The position numbers were made by a program, and so were the translations under genes. The notes under the pieces were generated by a model. It was not told the DNA's origin. It saw only the letters and a list, made by a program, of their open reading frames with translations, and did no database searches. Of a stretch of 64,000 nucleotides of DNA, positions 60,729-64,000 are shown in pieces. The DNA lies in contig NZ_FTMB01000004.1 of NCBI RefSeq assembly GCF_900155885.1, positions 62,001 through 126,000 of the forward strand, in the 5' to 3' direction. This DNA comes from Rhizobium sp. RU20A (GTDB lineage: Bacteria; Pseudomonadota; Alphaproteobacteria; Rhizobiales; Rhizobiaceae). Numbering within the stretch: position 1 is the first letter of the stretch; every line of letters begins with the position of its first letter.

Positions 60729-62441
60729 ATGGCCGCTTTCGACGTCGTGGAAGCACCGATTGCCGCGTTGCGGAGCGCGCTTGAAACGGGTGCCGTGACC
60801 AGCGTCGCCCTGGTCGAGGCCTATCTGGAACGCATCCGCCGCTTCGATGCGCCGGATACGCCGACAGCGCTGAATTCCGTCATCGTCTTCAATCCGGAAG
60901 CGCTCGAGGAAGCACGGGCGTCGGATGCGCGGCGCGCTGCGGGCGCTTTGCTCGGGCCTCTCGATGGCATTCCCTACACCGCCAAGGACAGCTACCTGGT
61001 GAAGGGGCTGACGGCGGCGGCCGGAAGTCCTGCCTTTGCGCATCTTCGGGCGATGCGGGATGCCTTTACCATCGAGCGGCTGCGGGCCGGAGGCGCTATC
61101 TGCCTCGGCCTTACCAACATGCCGCCCATGGCCAATGGCGGCATGCAGCGCGGTCTCTACGGCCGCGCCGAAAGCCCCTACAATCGCGCCTTTCTGACCA
61201 GCGCCTTCGCATCCGGCTCCTCAAACGGTTCGGGCACGGCAACAGCGGCCTCTTTTTGCGCCTTCGGCCTTGGCGAAGAGACGTGGTCGAGCGGACGGGC
61301 GCCGGCCTCCTATAACGCGCTTTGCGCCTACACGCCCTCGCGCGGCGTGATTTCGGTGCGCGGCAACTGGCCGCTGGTGCCGACCATGGACGTTGTCGTG
61401 CCCCATACGCGCAGCATGGCCGATCTTTTCGAGGTTCTCGACGTGATCGTGGCGGATGATGCCGAAACGCGCGGCGACTTCTGGCGGGCCCAGCCATGGG
61501 TCTCACTGCCAAAGGCCAGTGCGGTGCGGCCGGCCTCCTATCCGGCTCTGCGGCCGGCCTCTCGGCAAGACGCTCTGGCGGCCCTTGCCGGAAAGCGGAT
61601 CGGTATTCCCGCCATGTATATCAACGCCGATAGCACGGCCGGCAGCAACCCCGACGGTGGCGTCGGCGGCTCCACGGGCCGGCCCATCGAGACGCGCGCA
61701 TCCATCCTTGATCTCTGGAACAAGGCGCGACGTGATTTGGAGGCGGCAGGCGCCAGCGTCGTCGTCGTGGATTTTCCCGTCGTGAGCCAATACGAGGCCG
61801 ACCGTCCGGGCGCGCCGTCGCTCTTCACGCGCGGTCTCGTCAGCCGTGACTTCATCACGCGCGAAATCAACGCTCTCTCTGCCTTCGCCTGGGAGGACTT
61901 TCTGAGGGCGAATGGCGACCCGGAGTTTGACACACTTGCCGATGTCGATGGTGCGACCATTTTCCCGCGTCCGGCGGGCGCGCTGCCGGATCGCTATACG
62001 GGCTTTCCCGATGACATCTCGACCTATCCGGATCAGGTCCGGAAGCACTCCCATGCGTCGTTCACGGACATTCCAGAGCTTGAGGCGGGTCTGAGGGGCC
62101 TGGAAGAAACGCGGCGGCGTGATCTTCATGACTGGATGGATGGCCTCGGTCTCGATGCGGTCGTCTTTCCGGCGGTTGCGGATATTGGCGCGGCGGATAT
62201 GGACGTCAATCCGGCTTCCGCCGACCTTGGCTGGCGCAACGGCGTCTGGGTCGCGAACGGCAATCTCGCCATTCGCCACCTCGGCATTCCCACCGTGACG
62301 GTACCGATGGGAACGATGACGGATACGGCCATGCCGGTCGGCCTGACCTTCGCGGGGCGTGCCTATGAAGACACTGCGCTCCTGACGCTCGCCGCCGCCT
62401 TCGAGGCGACGGGTGATCGGCGTCAGCCGCCGCCGCTATAG
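60729..62441 (+). CDS. Amidase (amidase-signature family) with a divergent signature
   Basis: A 570-residue hydrolase. The catalytic triad of the amidase-signature family is readable: Lys in GIPYTAKDSYLVKG, the cis-Ser in FASGSSNGSGTATAA, and the nucleophile Ser in EETWSSGRAPAS. The usual glycine-rich wording around these (GGSSGGS, DTGGSIR) is changed, marking a divergent subgroup. Later blocks include KRIGIPAMYIN and LAIRHLGIPTVTVPMGTM. The substrate is unknown; hydrolysis of the N-carbamoyl or an amide product of the preceding deiminase is a context guess. I chose the ATG directly after the aguA stop (two-base gap), implying co-transcription. Confidence 0.88.
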   Translation: MAAFDVVEAPIAALRSALETGAVTSVALVEAYLERIRRFDAPDTPTALNSVIVFNPEALEEARASDARRAAGALLGPLDGIPYTAKDSYLVKGLTAAAGSPAFAHLRAMRDAFTIERLRAGGAICLGLTNMPPMANGGMQRGLYGRAESPYNRAFLTSAFASGSSNGSGTATAASFCAFGLGEETWSSGRAPASYNALCAYTPSRGVISVRGNWPLVPTMDVVVPHTRSMADLFEVLDVIVADDAETRGDFWRAQPWVSLPKASAVRPASYPALRPASRQDALAALAGKRIGIPAMYINADSTAGSNPDGGVGGSTGRPIETRASILDLWNKARRDLEAAGASVVVVDFPVVSQYEADRPGAPSLFTRGLVSRDFITREINALSAFAWEDFLRANGDPEFDTLADVDGATIFPRPAGALPDRYTGFPDDISTYPDQVRKHSHASFTDIPELEAGLRGLEETRRRDLHDWMDGLGLDAVVFPAVADIGAADMDVNPASADLGWRNGVWVANGNLAIRHLGIPTVTVPMGTMTDTAMPVGLTFAGRAYEDTALLTLAAAFEATGDRRQPPPL

Positions 62442-62456
62442 GCTGCACGCCAGGGC

Positions 62457-62831
62457 TCATACCCGGGGGTTGCGCATCAGGCGTTGCAAACGGGGCCGAA
62501 TGCGCAGAAAGCCGCGATAGACGGCGTCAAAGACCGGCGTCAGCGGCGCAAATCCGGCCAAAAGACCAAGCGGGCGGAGAAGCGGTATCGCCCGCCACAT
62601 GGCGCCAAAGGCGGCGGCGCCCCGCAGAAGTCGGCCCTCCTCCTCGGCGTGGAAGCGGGCCAGAGCTTCGGCCCGATCGACCGGGCAGGTCACATGCGGA
62701 TCGCAAGCATCCACAAAACGGATCGCGCCGCGTCGATCGAGGCGCCGCATCAGCGCAATCTCGCGCTGGCAGAGCGGGCAGCCACTGTCAAACCACACGG
62801 TGACCCGGGGAAGAAACGCCCTCTCATCCAT
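62457..62831 (-). CDS. DUF393 (thiol-disulphide oxidoreductase-like) protein
   Basis: A 124-residue protein. The N-terminal VTVWFDSGCPLCQREIALMRRLD carries the CxxC motif and matches the YDGxCPxC signature of DUF393, whose members have a thioredoxin-like fold. RFVDACDP follows, then AAFGAMWRAIPLLRPLG and a basic C terminus. A redox role is inferred from the family. It converges on the amidase gene, and its upstream region is a 430-bp gap shared with the sensor gene. Confidence 0.85.
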   Translation of the reverse strand: MDERAFLPRVTVWFDSGCPLCQREIALMRRLDRRGAIRFVDACDPHVTCPVDRAEALARFHAEEEGRLLRGAAAFGAMWRAIPLLRPLGLLAGFAPLTPVFDAVYRGFLRIRPRLQRLMRNPRV

Positions 62832-63264
62832 GCCACAGCATCCTCCGACATCCTACCGGTTTACGGGCGCGCTAGCGCGATGGATCAAGAGAAGCGGCAG
62901 TCCTCCTGTGAGTTCCACGAGCGTTGCCGGAGAATGTGCGCTCGATGCGAAGCGGCACGTCGTTGCAATGGAAGGTTGAAATTTTCGTCTGGCGCGGCAC
63001 GCGTCGCGATTTCTGTGTCCAAATTTGCAGGAGGATGCAAAATGAAGAAGAAAATCTGACGGTCTGGCCTATGTTCCACCAACGTAAGATGCAGCAATCG
63101 CTTGCTTCATACAGGTGGGGGAGACGATCAGCCGGCAAACGATTCATGCCGGTTGATCGATGTGCGCGAGGCTCGACCTTTAGGGGGCGGTTTCCCGACG
63201 CTGCACCCGGTTGAGACCGCTTGCTGTATCGTTCTTCAGGAACAGGAACGCCCGGATTTAAAGA
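62832..63264. promoter_or_regulatory. Gene-free region with a possible minimal open reading frame
   Basis: About 430 bases between divergent DUF393 and sensor genes, with no convincing gene. AGGAGG at 63029 is placed seven bases before ATG AAG AAG AAA ATC TGA (63042-63059), a five-codon frame (MKKKI) with an ideal ribosome binding site. An overlapping 59-codon frame (63035-63214) has a poorly spaced start and a basic product without recognisable features. Confidence 0.35.
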
Positions 63265-64000
63265 ATGCACAGAAAGAACGCTTCCGCTCGCCTGACAGGG
63301 GGTCTCGGGCTCGACCCGCTGGTCGCGACCGGGCTTGCCGCTGCCCTCCTGTTTTTCATCATCAGCGCCGCGACGGGGCTCTATACGACCAAGTCGCTGC
63401 AGACCAACAATCTGCGCGTCGTACAGACCCATGATCTCATCGTTGCCATCGGCCAACTGCAATCGGAAATGCAGGATGCGGAAACGGGTCAGCGGGGCTA
63501 TCTGCTGACGGGAGATGAGCGTTACCTCGAGCCGTTCGAACAGGCAAAGGTGCAGATCGTCAGCCGTCTGGCAGCTCTGGATGGCCTTGTTTCGCAAAGC
63601 CCGTTTCAAAGCCGGCGGCTCGGCGATCTCAGGGCTCACATCAAAACCAAGTTCGACGAGCTGGAGCGCACAATCGACCTGAAGCGGACCGGCGACGCGG
63701 CGGGAGCCCTGCAACTCGTGAATTCCGATCTCGGCAAGCGCGCCATGGACTCCATCCGGGCGACGGTCGCCGATATGCGCGCGGAAGAGACGCGCCAGCG
63801 GGCCGAGCGTCTTGTCGACATGGGCCGGTCCTATACGGCCGCCTACGCCGTCGTCATCAGCACCGCCGTGCTCGGCTTGGCCCTGACCCTCGTGATCGGC
63901 GTCCTGCTGCGGCGTCTTACCCTGGCGCGGCGGCGGCAGGAGTGGTTGCAGCGCGGCCAGGTCGGCCTCGGCCAGTCCGTCATCGGCGACCGGAACACGG
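63265..64000 (+). CDS. CHASE3-domain sensor protein, N-terminal part (runs off right edge)
   Basis: The frame is open to the end of the window (245 codons). The N-terminal membrane helix is VATGLAAALLFFIISAATGLY (about residues 20-40), and the second is AYAVVISTAVLGLALTLVIG (about residues 188-207). Between them lies a CHASE3 domain with the signature MQDAETGQRGYLLTGDERYLEPFEQA. After the second helix comes a basic linker and WLQRGQVGLGQSVIGDRN, which resembles the start of a GAF domain in hybrid histidine kinases. A histidine kinase output is likely but lies outside the window. The ligand of CHASE3 domains is unknown. Confidence 0.85.
   Translation, partial: MHRKNASARLTGGLGLDPLVATGLAAALLFFIISAATGLYTTKSLQTNNLRVVQTHDLIVAIGQLQSEMQDAETGQRGYLLTGDERYLEPFEQAKVQIVSRLAALDGLVSQSPFQSRRLGDLRAHIKTKFDELERTIDLKRTGDAAGALQLVNSDLGKRAMDSIRATVADMRAEETRQRAERLVDMGRSYTAAYAVVISTAVLGLALTLVIGVLLRRLTLARRRQEWLQRGQVGLGQSVIGDRNT

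Overview
The window looks like a GC-rich alphaproteobacterial chromosome, most likely Rhizobiaceae (Rhizobium/Agrobacterium-like). The evidence is the order hemE-hemJ-rho-mnmE-mnmG-rsmG-parA-parB with holA-lptE-leuS converging on it, the TrcR (DUF1013), SDHAF4 and Tim44/TimA-type proteins, a ~1580-residue NAD-glutamate dehydrogenase, and overlapping gene starts and stops throughout. I see no rRNA or tRNA gene, CRISPR array, insertion sequence or prophage. Almost everything is housekeeping core genome, with a more accessory, catabolic right third.

Layout. 1-3 kb: the 5' part of a succinate-semialdehyde dehydrogenase gene and gyrB. 3.3-7.4 kb: an XRE regulator, an Smr protein, MltA and a Tim44-like protein on the minus strand, divergent from fxsA and secB. 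7.4-11.1 kb: a tightly overlapping minus-strand set, dnaQ-coaE-aroE-maf, then ppsR. 11.1-11.5 kb: a 393-bp gap in front of hemE with DnaA-box-like sequences, a cluster of GANTC sites and an AT-rich tract; coding direction flips here, and I propose it as the chromosomal origin. 11.5-20.2 kb: hemE, hemJ, rho, mnmE, mnmG, rsmG, parA, parB on the plus strand. 20.3-24.6 kb: leuS-lptE-holA on the minus strand. Four parS-like palindromes (9.6, 15.9, 17.9 and 30.8 kb) surround the proposed origin, giving a complete ParABS segregation module.

24.8-38.6 kb: yggS, two acyl-CoA synthetases flanking trcR, a small secreted peptide gene, an SDHAF4-like gene, htpX behind a heat-shock-type promoter, an RsmB-type methyltransferase, a heparinase-like protein, purH and a UMF1-type transporter. 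38.6-49.6 kb: the giant NAD-glutamate dehydrogenase, a pyridoxal kinase, a beta-carbonic anhydrase, an MltB-type transglycosylase, asd, leuB and yigZ.

49.6-64 kb: a decayed ROK/inositol-monophosphatase chimera; a manganese catalase with a general-stress-type promoter; an Lrp/AsnC regulator divergent from a polar amino-acid ABC transporter operon that ends in a Cys/Met PLP enzyme and a homocysteine S-methyltransferase (a candidate S-methylmethionine or methionine salvage module); a second semialdehyde dehydrogenase near agmatine deiminase and an amidase (candidate polyamine catabolism); a DUF393 protein; and the start of a CHASE3 sensor protein that runs off the right edge.
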